Below the pieces are notes generated by a model. That model worked only from the letters and a program-made list of their open reading frames with translations. It was not told where the DNA came from and ran no database searches. From Lamellibrachia satsuma (lineage: Eukaryota; Annelida; Polychaeta; Sabellida; Siboglinidae): a stretch of DNA of 64,000 bases. The stretch is from assembly GCA_033239005.1 (NCBI GenBank), contig BSQZ01000038.1:5749501-5813500 (forward strand), read 5' to 3'. The position numbers and the translations under genes are program-made. Shown here one piece after another: positions 12,301 to 23,301 of the stretch (position 1 is the first letter of the stretch; every line of letters starts with the position of its first letter).

Positions 12301-15300
12301 GGGAAACAATCTCTCTCTCCCACTTTACCCACGACGTCTCGTATATCGTCCTTGACTCATGCACAACGAGTGGACAACTGTTTAAACTTCAAGGTTGAAA
12401 TAGTGTTGTACTACTTACTAAGGGAAACAATCTCTCTGTCCCACTTTACCCACGACGTCTCGTATCTCGTCCTTGACTCATGCACAACGAGTGGACAACT
12501 GTTTAAACTTCAAGGTTGAAATGGTGTTGTACTACTTACTAAGGGAAACAATCTCTCTCTCCCACTTTACCCACGACGTCTCGCATCTCGTCCTTGACTC
12601 ATGCACAACGAGTGGACAACTGTTTAAACTTCAAGGTTGAAATAGTGTTGTACTACTTACTATAGGAAACAATCTCTCTCTCCCACTTTACCCACGACGT
12701 CTCGCATCTCGTCCTTGACTCATGCACAACGAGTGGACAACTGTTTAAACTTCAAGGTTGAAATAGTGTTGTACTACTTACTATAGGAAACAATCTCTCT
12801 GTCCCACTTTACCCACGACGTCTCGTATCTCGTCCTTGAATCATGCACAACGAGTGGACAACTGTTTAAACTTCAAGGTTGAAATAGTGTTGTACTACTT
12901 ACTAAGGGAAACAATCTCTCTCTCCCACTTTACCCACGACGTCTCGTATATCGTCCTTGACTCATGCACAACGAGTGGACAACTGTTTAAACTTCAAGGT
13001 TGAAATAGTGTTGTACTACTTACTAAGGGAAACAATCTCTCTGTCCCACTTTACCCACGACGTCTCGTATCTCGTCCTTGACTCATGCACAACGAGTGGA
13101 CAGCTGTTTAAACTTCAAAGTTGAAATAGTGTTGTACTACTTACTAAGGGAAACAATCTCTCTCTCCCACTTTACCCACGACGTCTCGCATGTCGTCCTT
13201 GACTCATGCACAACGAGTGGACAACTGTTTAAACTTCAAGGTTGAAATAGTGTTGTACTACTTACTATAGGAAATAATCTCTCTCTCCCACTTTACCCAC
13301 GACGTCTCGCATCTCGTCCTTGACTCATGCACAACGAGTGGACAACTGTTTAAACTTCAAGGTTGAAATAGTGTTGTACTACTTACTATAGGAAACAATC
13401 TCTCTCTCCCACTTTACCCACGACGTCTCGCATCTCGTCCTTGACTCATGCACAACGAGTGGACAACTGTTCAAACTTCAAGGTTGAAATAGTGTTGTAC
13501 TACTTACTAAGGGAAACAATCTCTCTCTCCCACATTACCCACGACGTCTCGCATCTCGTCCTTGACTCATGCACAACGAGTGGACAACTGTTCAAACTTC
13601 AAGGTTGAAATAGTGTTGTACTACTTACTAAGGGAAACAATCTCTCTGTCCCACTTTACCCACGACGTCTCGCATCTCGTCCTTGACTCATGCACAACGA
13701 GTGGACAACTGTTTAAACTTCAAGGTTGAAATAGTGTTGCACTACTTACTAAGGGAAACAATCTCTCTCTCCCACTTTACACAACGTCTCGCATCTCGTC
13801 CTTGACTCATGCACAACGAGTGGACAACTGTTTAAACTTCAAGGTTGAAATGGTGTTGTACTACTTACTAAGGGAAACAATCTCTCTCTCCCACTTTACC
13901 CACGACGTCTCGCATCTCGTCCTTGACTCATGCACAACGAGTGGACAACTGTTTAAACTTCAAGGTTGAAATGGTGTTGTACTACTTAATAAGGGAAACA
14001 ATCTCTCTCTCCCACTTTACCCACGACTTCTCGCATCTCGTCCTTGACTCATGCACAACGAGTGGACAACTGTTCAAACTTCAAGGTTGAAATAGTGTTG
14101 TACTACTTACTAAGGGAAACAATCTCTCTCTCCCACTTTACCCACGACGTCTCGCACCTCGTCCTTGACTCATGCACAACGAGTGGACAACTGTTCAAAC
14201 TTCAAGGTTGAAATAGAGTTGTACTACTTACTAAGGGAAACAATCTCTCTGTCCCACTTTACCCACGACGTCTCGCATCTCGTCCTTGACTCATGCACAA
14301 AGAGTGGACAACTGTTTAAACTTCAAGGTTGAAATAGTGTTGCACTCCTTACTAAGGGAAACAATCTCTCTCTCCCACTTTACCCACAACGTCTCGCAAC
14401 TCGTCCTTGACTCATGCCCAACGAGTGGACAACTGTTTAAACTTCAAGGTTGAAATGGTGTTGTACTACTTACTAAGGGAAACAATCTCTCTCTCCCACT
14501 TTACCCACGACGTCTCGCATCTCGTCCTTGACTCATGTACAACGAGTGGACAACTGTTTAAACTTCAAGGTTGAAATAGTGTTGTACTACTTACTATAGG
14601 AAACAATCTCTCTCTCCCACTTTACCCACGACGTCTCGCATCTCGTCCTTGACTCATGCACAACGAGTGGACAACTGTTTAAACTTCAAGGTTGAAATAG
14701 TGTTGTACTACTTACTATAGGAAACAATCTCTCTCTCCCACTTTACCCACGACGTCTCGCATCTCGTCCTTGACTCATGCACAACGAGTGGACAACTGTT
14801 TAAACTTCAAGCTTGAAATAGTGTTGTACTACTTACAATAGGAAACAATCTCTCTGTTCCACTTTACCCACGACGTTTCTTATATCGTCCTTGACTCATG
14901 CACAACGAGTGGACAACTGTTTAAACTTCAAGGTTGAAATAGTGTTGTACTACTTACTATAGGAAACAATCTCTCTCTCCCACTTTACCCACGACGTCTC
15001 GCATCTCGTCCTTGACTCATGCACAACGAGTGTACAACTGTTTAAACAAGGTTGAAATAGTGTTGTACTACTTACTATAGGAAACAATCTCTCTCTCCCA
15101 CTTTACCCACGACGTCTCGCATCTCGTCCTTGATTCATGCACAACGAGTGGACAACTGTTCAAACTTCAAGGTTGAAATAGTGTTGTACTACTTACTGTA
15201 GGAAACAATCTCTCTCTCCCACTTTACCCACGACGTCTCGCATCTCGTCCTTGACTCATGCACAACGAGTTGACAACTGTTTAAACTTCAAGGTTGAAAT

Positions 15301-15378
15301 AGTGTTGTACTAATTACTAAGGGAAACAACCTCTCTGTCCCACTTTACCCACGACGTCTCTCATCTTGTCCTTGACTG
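6319..15378. repeat. 121-bp satellite array, about 75 copies
   Basis: Units start at cttgactcatgcacaacgag and recur every 121 bp; copies missing TTC after TTTAAAC are 118 bp. Copies are very similar and fall into subtypes: TATAGGAAAC versus TAAGGGAAAC, CTCTCTCCCAC versus CTCTGTCCCAC, CGCATCTCG versus CGTATATCG. Subtype combinations recur in blocks, so there is higher-order structure. The unit has no long open frame. It contains TGACTCA, the palindrome GTTTAAAC and the palindrome GACGTC. The right edge decays at 15360-15378. Confidence 0.97.
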
Positions 15379-15700
15379 TTCACGCAAGAAGAGATTGTGT
15401 AATTAAAATTTTAGAGAAAATTAATTAGTATGCAAAATTGCACATTACTCACCGCTTAGCCCTACCTTCTTCTAAAAGACGACAATCACGTTTGATTGTT
15501 ACACGTAATGTTAACTGTAAATACACATGATTGCACACGAACGAATCGTTATTCATAACATGATGATTTATTTTACTAAATTTGCGATACACAAAATTTG
15601 GGAAAGGCAACATTAATCAACTTTACTTTAAGCTTCAAACAATTTCATTGGATACTTTGAAGCATCAGTAGCTGAAGTAATGATCAAAATACAAACACAC
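15379..15700. other. Unique AT-rich stretch
   Basis: No gene, repeat or regulatory element could be supported here. Confidence 0.5.
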
Positions 15701-16240
15701 TAAGAACACAATAAGTAACGTACACGTCGTGAACTCCTGCAGCGAAATAGCAACACTATTTAACATAGCATGTTAGTTAAGCGTTGACAATATCATAAGT
15801 ACTTGACATATGCAAATAAAATGGGTTGGTTATATTGGTTCATATTAAGAACCGCGGGTAAAAATTCGTAAACTACAACCATGTCTGGTCGCTATGATAG
15901 GAGGTTCACAGAGAAAAGTTTGCAAACGTGCAAAATTTTGCAATGGTCAAAGCTGAGATGGTGAAAATAGGTCAATGTTAAGAACACAAATAAATAGCAA
16001 ACACGTCGTGCAACTACTGCAGAAAAACAGCACACATAGCACGACATTTAACATAGTACAGTATTTAAGCTTTCGCAATGTCACGAGTACGTAACATATA
16101 CAATTAAATGGGTACGTTACAGTGGCTCATATTATGAACTGCAATTAAAAAAGTCGTCAACAACAACCATGTTTGGTCGCTATGATAGAAGGTTAACAGA
16201 AACTTTTGCAAACGAGCAAAATTTTTGCAGTGTTCGTGTT
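15701..16240. repeat. Diverged tandem duplication, offset about 279 bp
   Basis: Two copies share taagaacacaa, cacgtcgtg, atttaacatag, accatgt(c/t)tggtcgct and gctatgatag in the same order. Similarity is roughly three quarters by eye with small indels. No coding potential was seen. Confidence 0.75.
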
Positions 16241-16247
16241 TCGTCAA

Positions 16248-16595
16248 CTAATTGCGGTGCAGGTTTCCTACAGGCAGTGGGTGGTTAATGCTGCACAGTA
16301 TTTCATACTCTGGAGACGGCGCACCAGGGGCTATGTTCGCGGCTACGAACTCGTGAAAGCGCCGTTTAGAATCAACCCCTATGAATGCCTCTGGAACGTA
16401 GAGATGGAAAAGTAGTGGTTGCTCCAGCGAAATTTCGGGGGCCAACGGGAGATGGTGCGATAAGTGAGCGAGGATCAACGAATCGTCGCTTCCCCCGTAG
16501 TAGTCGATGGTGTAAAGGAGACCGAGGGAGCACGTGACCGCCCAGCCGAAAGACATGGACGTGAACGTCGATGACGCACTTCCGCTGACAAACAT
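16248..16595 (-). CDS. Hypothetical open frame, 115 codons
   Basis: Opens with ATG and ends at TAA. Unlike most open frames here it is neither a repeat nor low complexity: it has mixed composition with SLGLLYTIDYYGGSDDS and PLLFHLYVPEAFIGVDS. No family was recognised, and no signal peptide or clear domain is visible. A possible exon lies just upstream on the same strand (16655-16756). It could be one exon of an unrecognised gene, or chance. Confidence 0.25.
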   Translation of the reverse strand: MFVSGSASSTFTSMSFGWAVTCSLGLLYTIDYYGGSDDSLILAHLSHHLPLAPEISLEQPLLFHLYVPEAFIGVDSKRRFHEFVAANIAPGAPSPEYEILCSINHPLPVGNLHRN

Positions 16596-16654
16596 TGCGG
16601 TGCAACTTTCGGTTATCTAGAACGTGTTACTCTCGTGAGCATCGTAGACCTCAC

Positions 16655-16756
16655 CTGCTTTCGCTCCAATTATTCCTTCTGGAAAGATGTTTTCCTTCGA
16701 GACTGGGTCAGCGAAGATGTCGTTGAGTGTGTTGCCGTTAGCAGGCGATATGCTGT
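16655..16756 (-). CDS. Possible small exon of an unknown gene
   Basis: The minus strand shows an acceptor-like CTGCCTGTAG, then 102 open bases (reading NGNTLNDIFADPVSKENIF inside), then a donor-like GCAG|GTGAGG. The exon would be symmetric (phase 1 at both ends). The peptide was not recognised. The next open frame on this strand begins only about 60 bp downstream, too close for a normal intron, so the model is weak. Confidence 0.2.
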
Positions 16757-17112
16757 CTACAGGCAGCTGTCGTCATTCTTTGCGGCGTCAGGCGTCCGAC
16801 GAATTCGGCGCACGGAACCGTACAAGCACCACACAGGTAAGCCCCCATCTGTGTGTACAGAAATAATAATAATAAGGTTTTATTTCAGACAATAAATGGC
16901 AATCCGCAATTTCGACGTACAATACGTGTCGTTAATTGCAACGTTACGAACAATAGGAGTCAATAAGCTATATATAGCTTTTCTGGTGACGCCTTTACAA
17001 GACATCTGGGCAATCACATTTAACTATACTACATTTGTATTTTACCCATCGATCCCAGCGGTGTTATATGTTAGTCCTTCATTGTCGTTTTGATATAAAT
17101 GCTAAAGTAAAA

Positions 17113-17688
17113 TTACTAGTAGCAGTATCATTAGCATCAACAACAGTAGCAACAACAAAAGTAGCAAAAACAAAAGTAGCAACAACAACAGCATCAACAA
17201 CAACAGTATCAACAACAAAAGTTGCAACAGCAACAGCATCAACAACAACAGTAGCAACAACAAAAGTAGCAACAGCAACAGCATCAACAACAACAGTAGC
17301 AACAACAAAAGTAGCAACAACATCAACAACAACAGTAGCAACAACAAAAGTAGCAACAGCAACAGCATCAACAACAACTGTAGCAACAACAAAAGTAGCA
17401 ACAACAACAGCATCAACAACAAAAGTAGCAACAACAAAAGTAGCAACAACATCAACAACAACAGTAGCAACAACAAAAGTAGCAACAACAACAGTGGCAA
17501 CAACAAAAGTAGCAACAACAACATCATCAACAACAACAGTAGCAATAACAAAAGTACAACAGCAACAGTATCAACAACAAAAGTAGCAACAACAAAAGTA
17601 GCAACAGCATCAACAACAACAGTAGCAACAACAAAAGTAGCAACAGCAACAGCATCAACAACAACAGCAGCAACAACAAAAGTAGCAA
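17113..17688. repeat. Compound CAA/GTA/GCA trinucleotide repeat
   Basis: A mosaic of CAACAACA, AAAAGTAGC and CAACAGCATC blocks. Frames read Thr/Ala/Val/Lys on plus and poly-Leu on minus. It is a microsatellite, not a gene. Confidence 0.95.
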
Positions 17689-18750
17689 CCCAAACATGAG
17701 TCATATGAGATGTTGGGTTCCATGAGAATGTCTTGTTGTCATTCGCTAGTGTCAATGATCTACCCAGGGATGGTGTGAGAAACGTCATAATGATGCCCTA
17801 TAACTGGTAACAGATGGGGATTTTGACGATGCCTGTGATGACAGCAGTGGCTAGGCATGTTGGCATCACCAGCCATTAGGTGCTGCCCCTGCCTGCACAC
17901 ATGTACACACTTATAGTGACACTGTACAAAACATGAGTAGTTTCTGGCCAGTTTACAGCTTTGCTTATTATTTAGTCTACACAGTAGGGAGTGGTAAGAG
18001 TCACCCCACGATGTAGGGAGGGGTAGAGTCACCCCACACAGTAGGGAGGGGTAGAGTCGCACCGGCTGTAATAATAACTGGACTGTCAAACGGGAGAAAT
18101 GTTTACCCGATTTAGAATGCAGGCCATAAGAAACTAGTTTAGCTGGCAACTGACCGTCCCCAAGGACATAAGAAGGTCTCCCAGTCCTGGAGTGTTCAGA
18201 AGGTGACCCGATTCCTTGCATACGAAGGTCATCTCCAGCATGTACGGGGATGACGATTGTATTTGGACATCGGCCAATAACGGCTTTCTCGATTTCCTAA
18301 AATGGTTAACCGCGCCTCCACTGGAGCGGGGTTCTTCTGAAATCTCTGGTATAAATAGGCCAGAAATAGATTCATAAAACAACGTGTTCGCACGCTCTAT
18401 ATTACCAGGCACCTCGTTCAGTTTGGACTCAAAATTATCGGCAAGGGTGGACCACGCCGGCCCATACCTACCTAACCATTCGAAAACTAAATTTATTGAA
18501 GACTTTTAAATGTTAAATGGGAGCACGTACATAATGCGTATAAACGGAGAAACAAGAACAATTGTAGAGAGACCAATCTGTGTTGTATGATCAACACTTC
18601 TGCGTTAATACAATCTTGCAAACCTGGAAGATGCGTTCACGGCTTATTATACCGATCTGATCGTCTGCGGCATAATCAGTAAACAGCTAGACGATCTGGC
18701 GAGCGACAAAGACAACTACTATACAACTGTGAGTATTCTTGACGAACGCA
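17689..18750. other. Non-coding stretch with a short 31-bp triplication
   Basis: Three copies of a unit with cagtagggaggggtagagtc lie at 17978-18058. Several open frames of 90-150 codons exist on the minus strand, but none resembles a known protein or shows domain features. Confidence 0.45.
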
Positions 18751-19120
18751 CGCGCAGACGGCGTAACTTGTTTGCACGAGAACAGAAGATGTGGTGGTCT
18801 TCAGTAGTGGTGGCGCCACCTGGTATGATGTTTCCATTGTACGCGTCGGTGGTTAAAATCTCCCAGTAGCCTATTATATATTCCCTTTACTCATTTCTTT
18901 TATAGCGTGTTTTGTTCTGTTATTGTTGTGCTCTTCGTTTATGTTTCGCCTTCTGTAAACTAACCCAATAGTTAATGGTGAATTTCCTGTAACTATATTG
19001 CACAGTTTCATAGCAATTTGCTTCCCTTTCTATTTAATAAGCATGGATGGATTCTTTCTTTCTTTTTATAAAATAACGCCCCCTCCCCTCCTTACTATTC
19101 AAACTAAATATTAAACGTTA
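18751..19120 (-). mobile_element. Second CR1-like LINE endonuclease relic
   Basis: Similar along its length to 4513-4900, including the flanking acggcgtaacttgtttgca and the minus-strand peptides NIVTGNSPLTIGLVYRR, KHAIKEMSKGN and GDFNH. Stops break the frame in the same region as in the first copy. Both copies end at the same place on the left, which suggests a shared truncated repeat family and not two independent breaks. Confidence 0.75.
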
Positions 19121-19142
19121 CGTATCCTGTAACAATTACAAC

Positions 19143-19305
19143 ATACATCACACATTGAATTAAGTACTACTTACATCACATATTGTATTAAGTGCAATAA
19201 ATATTACACATTGTAGTAAGTACAAAAGATATCACACATTGTATTAAGTACAACTTACATCACACATTGTATTAAGTAGAGCATACATCACACTTTGTTT
19301 TTGAA
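19143..19305. repeat. Minisatellite, about 36 bp, 4-5 copies
   Basis: Recurrent tacatcacacattgtattaag with spacers that vary in length. Confidence 0.8.
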
Positions 19306-19365
19306 AGAAGAAATGATACTCGTGTGACACGTTTGTGTAATCCAGTGAATTCTACAGTTTCACTC

Positions 19366-19497
19366 ATTTGACAGTAATACACATACATTTGACAGTGATA
19401 CACATACATTTGAGAGTGATACATATACATTTGACAGTGATACACATACATTTGACAGTGATACACATACATTTGACAGTGATACACATACATTTAT
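19366..19497. repeat. Minisatellite, 21-bp unit, six copies
   Basis: The unit tttgacagtgatacacatac recurs every 21 bp with few changes. The minus frame reads a seven-residue repeat (MYVYHCQ). Confidence 0.9.
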
Positions 19498-20375
19498 GTA
19501 AAAATACAACGTGAATAAAAAGTAAACTGTTGGCGGGGACATAGCCACTGTGCCTCTCACGTTAAATAAACAGGCTTTATGCATAGTCGCATATAATTCA
19601 AAAATGTCTCGACACGGATGTTGTCAAACCGGTCGATATGGGTGTGTTCACTGTGATTATTCACTGGAGTGTGTCACGCGTGACCAGTCAAGCGTGACCA
19701 GTCACAGACATGGCAATGTTGTGCACCCAAACCATCCACGCTTCAATGTACTGGTAGAGTTGATGACACATACTGTCGTGGCAATCTCTCAAGAGGTGCG
19801 GCTTCACTCTCCCGTCACCGATTGTTTTCTTGTACGAGGGAGTGAACTACTCCAAACCAATTTTCCGGCACAGAATAAATAGCTAAGTTTTCCTCTTTCA
19901 ATCCGTCTGCTGCACGCAGACAGTCAATCCACCGACACGTAATACTAAAATTCATCATTATTTGATCTATGACTCTAAATTAGTTGTTGAATAAATTCAT
20001 TGGTTTTTGCCGCCGCCGCCGCCGCTGGTGTTATCGTTGTCGTCGTTGAAACAAGTCCTTACACGCGTTAGGTTTTAGTTTTGTATTGGTTGTAACGTGC
20101 AGCCTTTGAACAAAGAGAATGCTATGGTCAGAAAGACCTACAATACAGGAGACACGCCAACAAATCTACCAGTCACGCTGTTAATACGTCGAGTGTAGTG
20201 CTCAAACTGCACTTTTTGCAAAATCTAACAAACACATTATTATGTCATGTTTACCTGTGTTTTATCCGCATTGTCCGTAATTGACTCATTTTGTTTGTTT
20301 TGTTTTTTACGCGGATACTCTGATTAAAGTACACACATCAAGACAGGTATGTTATTTACAAGGGTTGGTGTGAAA
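19498..20375. other. Non-coding spacer with a short (GCC)n run
   Basis: A (CCG)n run of five to six triplets is at 20009-20027. An open frame at 19550-19882 has no recognisable features. Nothing else was seen. Confidence 0.45.
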
Positions 20376-21175
20376 ACCCCTGGTGATACGAGGATGGGCA
20401 GGTAACATAACTACGCATATTAAGTTCATTTTTTAATGTGGAGACAACTGGTGATACGAGGATGGGCAGGTAACATAACTACGCATATTAAGTTCATTTT
20501 TTAATGTGGAGACAACTGGTGATACGAGGATGGGCAGGTAACATAACTACGCATATTAAGTTCATTTTTTAATGTGGAGACAACTGGTGATACGAGGATG
20601 GGCAGGTAACATAACTACGCATATTAAGTTCATTTTTTAATGTGGAGACAACTGGTAATACGAGGATGGGCAGGTAACATAACTACGCATATTAAGTTCA
20701 TTTTTTAATGTGGAGACAACTGTTGATACGAGGATGGGCAGGTAACATAACTACGCATACTAAGTTAATTTTTTAATGTGGATACAACTGTTGATACGAG
20801 GATGGGCAGGTAACATAACTACGCATATTAAGTTCATTTTTTTAATGTGGAGACAACTGGTGATACGAGGATGGGCAGGTAACATAACTACGCATATTAA
20901 GTTCATTTTTTAATGTGGAGACAACTGGTGATACGAGGATGGGCAGGTAACATAACTACGCATATTAAGTTCATTTTTTAATGTGGAGACAACTGGTGAT
21001 ACGAGGATGGGCAGGTAACATAACTACGCATATTAAGTTCATTTTTTAATGTGGAGACAACTGTTGATACGAGGATGGGCAGGTAACATAACTACGCATA
21101 CTAAGTTAATTTTTTAATGTGGATACAACTGTTGATACGAGGATGGGCAGGTAACATAACTACGCATAAAAGTTC
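20376..21175. repeat. Minisatellite, 68-bp unit, about 12 copies
   Basis: The unit begins tggtgatacgaggatgggca and ends aatgtggagacaac. Two variant units (with actaagttaat and gatacaac) occur at 20720 and again at 21061, 341 bp apart. This shows a later block duplication of five units. Confidence 0.95.
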
Positions 21176-21584
21176 ATTTTTGAGTGGGGGATCCAAGCAG
21201 CGACTCCCGTGTTCTTACAAAATAATTATAATAATTTAGCAATCACGAATTACCAACAACTTGAAGCAAATGACAGAGAAACGATGTTTACAACTCGCCA
21301 TCAAAACAAAAACGACAAACTCGTTACTACTTCAAAAATATCGTTCTAAACAAGCCAATGTAACATATGAAAAGCCCACGAACCTAGAAACCTACTAGTA
21401 GAATTAATTTATCCAGAAATCGAGAGTACAACGACTTGTGACGAAATAATTCAAGAACTTAGTATAATGTGCATGCAACAGCCCGTTTCTATAAAACTCA
21501 AGTCCACCCGTTGAACGTGACATTCTTCTCCCCATTCACAAATGAGCCGCTGACGCTATCAGCTATTTCGGCAACAAGGCGCCT
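21176..21584. other. Unique spacer upstream of the TATA-like site
   Basis: No gene or repeat seen. Confidence 0.45.
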
Positions 21585-21591
21585 TATAAAA
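21585..21591 (+). promoter_or_regulatory. Candidate TATA box
   Basis: TATAAAA sits inside a small inverted repeat (GGCGC ... GCGCC). GC-richer sequence follows for about 120 bp with no ATG. It would place a start near 21613-21618. It might serve the LRR gene 1.7 kb downstream, but this is inference from position. Confidence 0.3.
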
Positions 21592-21612
21592 GCGCCGCTC
21601 GTTGACTGACGC

Positions 21613-21713
21613 AGCAATAATAAAGTGTGCACCGTCGTCAACAGAAGCGTCTACTGAACGTTGCTGCGCTGCGCAATCGAGAGAAACATCCGGATTCGTA
21701 GTTTCGAACAAAG
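21613..21713 (+). other. Candidate untranslated first exon of the LRR gene
   Basis: About 100 bp starting roughly 28 bp after the TATA-like site, with no ATG, ending at a donor AACAAAG|GTGTGT. A matching acceptor, TTTGTAG|AGAT, lies four bases upstream of the LRR start codon. An ordinary two-exon structure with an intron in the 5' UTR fits, but no transcript evidence is visible. Confidence 0.3.
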
Positions 21714-21902
21714 GTGTGTTTATAGTGTTTGCGAATGGTATACGGACATTCATCGTATGTGTATTGTTTGGAATACATTTGTCAAGAATTATTCAGTTAC
21801 ATTTAAATGTGTTGTGTGGGAGACGGGTTTTTACTTTATGCATTCTCATATCGGATTTATGCCTACATCAACCCCAACGCCCCAAACAATATTTGTGTCT
21901 GC

Positions 21903-22487
21903 ACCACTAGCCACCACAGCCACCACAACCACCACAGCCACCACTAGCCACCACAGCCACTACTAGCCACCACAGCCACCACTAGCCACCACAGCCACCA
22001 CAGCCACCACTAGCCACCACAGCCACCACTAGCCACCACATCCACCACTAGCCACCACATCCACCACTAGCCACCACATCCACCACTAGCCACCACAGCC
22101 ACCACTAGCCACCACAGCCACCACATCCATCACTAGCCACCACTAGCCACCACAGTCATCACTAGCCACCACTAGCCACCACAGTCACCACTAGCCACCG
22201 CCACCACTAGCCACCACTAGCCACCACAGCCACCACTAGCCACCACATCCACCACTAGCCACCACATCCACCACTAGCCACCACAGCCACCACTAGCCAC
22301 CACAGCCACCACTAGCCACCACAGCCACCACGTCCATCACTAGCCACCACTAGCCACCACAGTCACCACTAGCCACCACTAGCCACCAAAGCCACCACTA
22401 GCCACCACTAGCCACCAAAGCCACCACTAGCCACCAAAGCCACCACTAGCCACCACTAGCCACCACAGCCACCACAGCCACCACAGC
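21903..22487. repeat. Minisatellite of CCACCACAG / CCACCACTAG units
   Basis: Irregular alternation of 9-bp and 10-bp halves (about 19 bp together) over nearly 600 bp, with ATC and AAAG variants. If the model above is right, it lies in the 5' UTR intron of the LRR gene. Confidence 0.93.
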
Positions 22488-23297
22488 CGCTAAGACAACT
22501 CAGCTGCAGTCTGATTTTCAAAGTATCATGAATATGAACTATTTTGGTAATAAACGTTGCATTTGAGATTCGAAGAATCGAAGAAATAGAAAGACTTGGA
22601 TATTGATAGTTTCTTCAAATGTAAGGGATGTAGTAGAACTAGAGTACACGAAGACAGACACCGCCAAAAAGGCTTAGATGGTGCTCGTACACTGTACATC
22701 GATGTAGCCGATGTCGTCTATGTTGTTAGATTGGTGGGAATAAATCGATTGTATTATTCATGCATTTAGACTGAAAATAAAGGGATGACAATGTGACAAT
22801 GTGACAATGTGACAAATTGAGAATGGAAGCCTGTATAATGTTAACTCGTAAAGTTAACTGCCATAGAGTAATTAGCAAGTGTTTGCTTTCCAAGTATGGT
22901 TTGTGTTTATCTAAATTTAGCGTAGACATCCACATTGGTTCAGAGAAACAAACAGGTTATCTTGATACATCATAAACCAAATACCAAAACATAATATAAA
23001 TGAAGTCTTTTTAAATAGCCAGTTCAGAAAAGAAATGCCTAGAAATGTTCAGAAATATGTCATTTCATTGCATTTATAGAATTGCTGTAGTAGGATTTCG
23101 TAGCACAATTTAGACAGAATATTCACGCTTTAGCGTATATTGAATAATAGAGTCGGAAGAACTGGCCAATATTCATCTGTTTAATAGGAATTCAAGTTAG
23201 GCAATATCCGTGTGCGCTATCCAAGTTCAGCAGTAATCCTAATCTATTGTTACAACTTCGTTTTGTAAATGCCCCATGTATTTTTGTAAGTTTGTAG
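22488..23297. other. Non-coding spacer before the LRR gene
   Basis: A short (GTGACAAT) run lies at about 22786-22816. No coding feature seen. It ends with the acceptor-like TTTGTAG at 23291-23297. Confidence 0.45.
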
Positions 23298-23301
23298 AGA
23301 T

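Noticed and set aside
17035..17788. Long Thr/Ala-rich and poly-Leu frames
   Set aside because: Translation of a trinucleotide microsatellite; both strands equally open.
18600..18727. Possible plus-strand exon (reads DAFTAYYTDLIV, ends before ACT|GTGAGT)
   Set aside because: A good donor but no convincing acceptor and no recognised family; the frame continues into the LINE relic.
19550..19882. 110-codon plus frame
   Set aside because: No homology, domain, signal or splice context; composition like the surrounding non-coding DNA.
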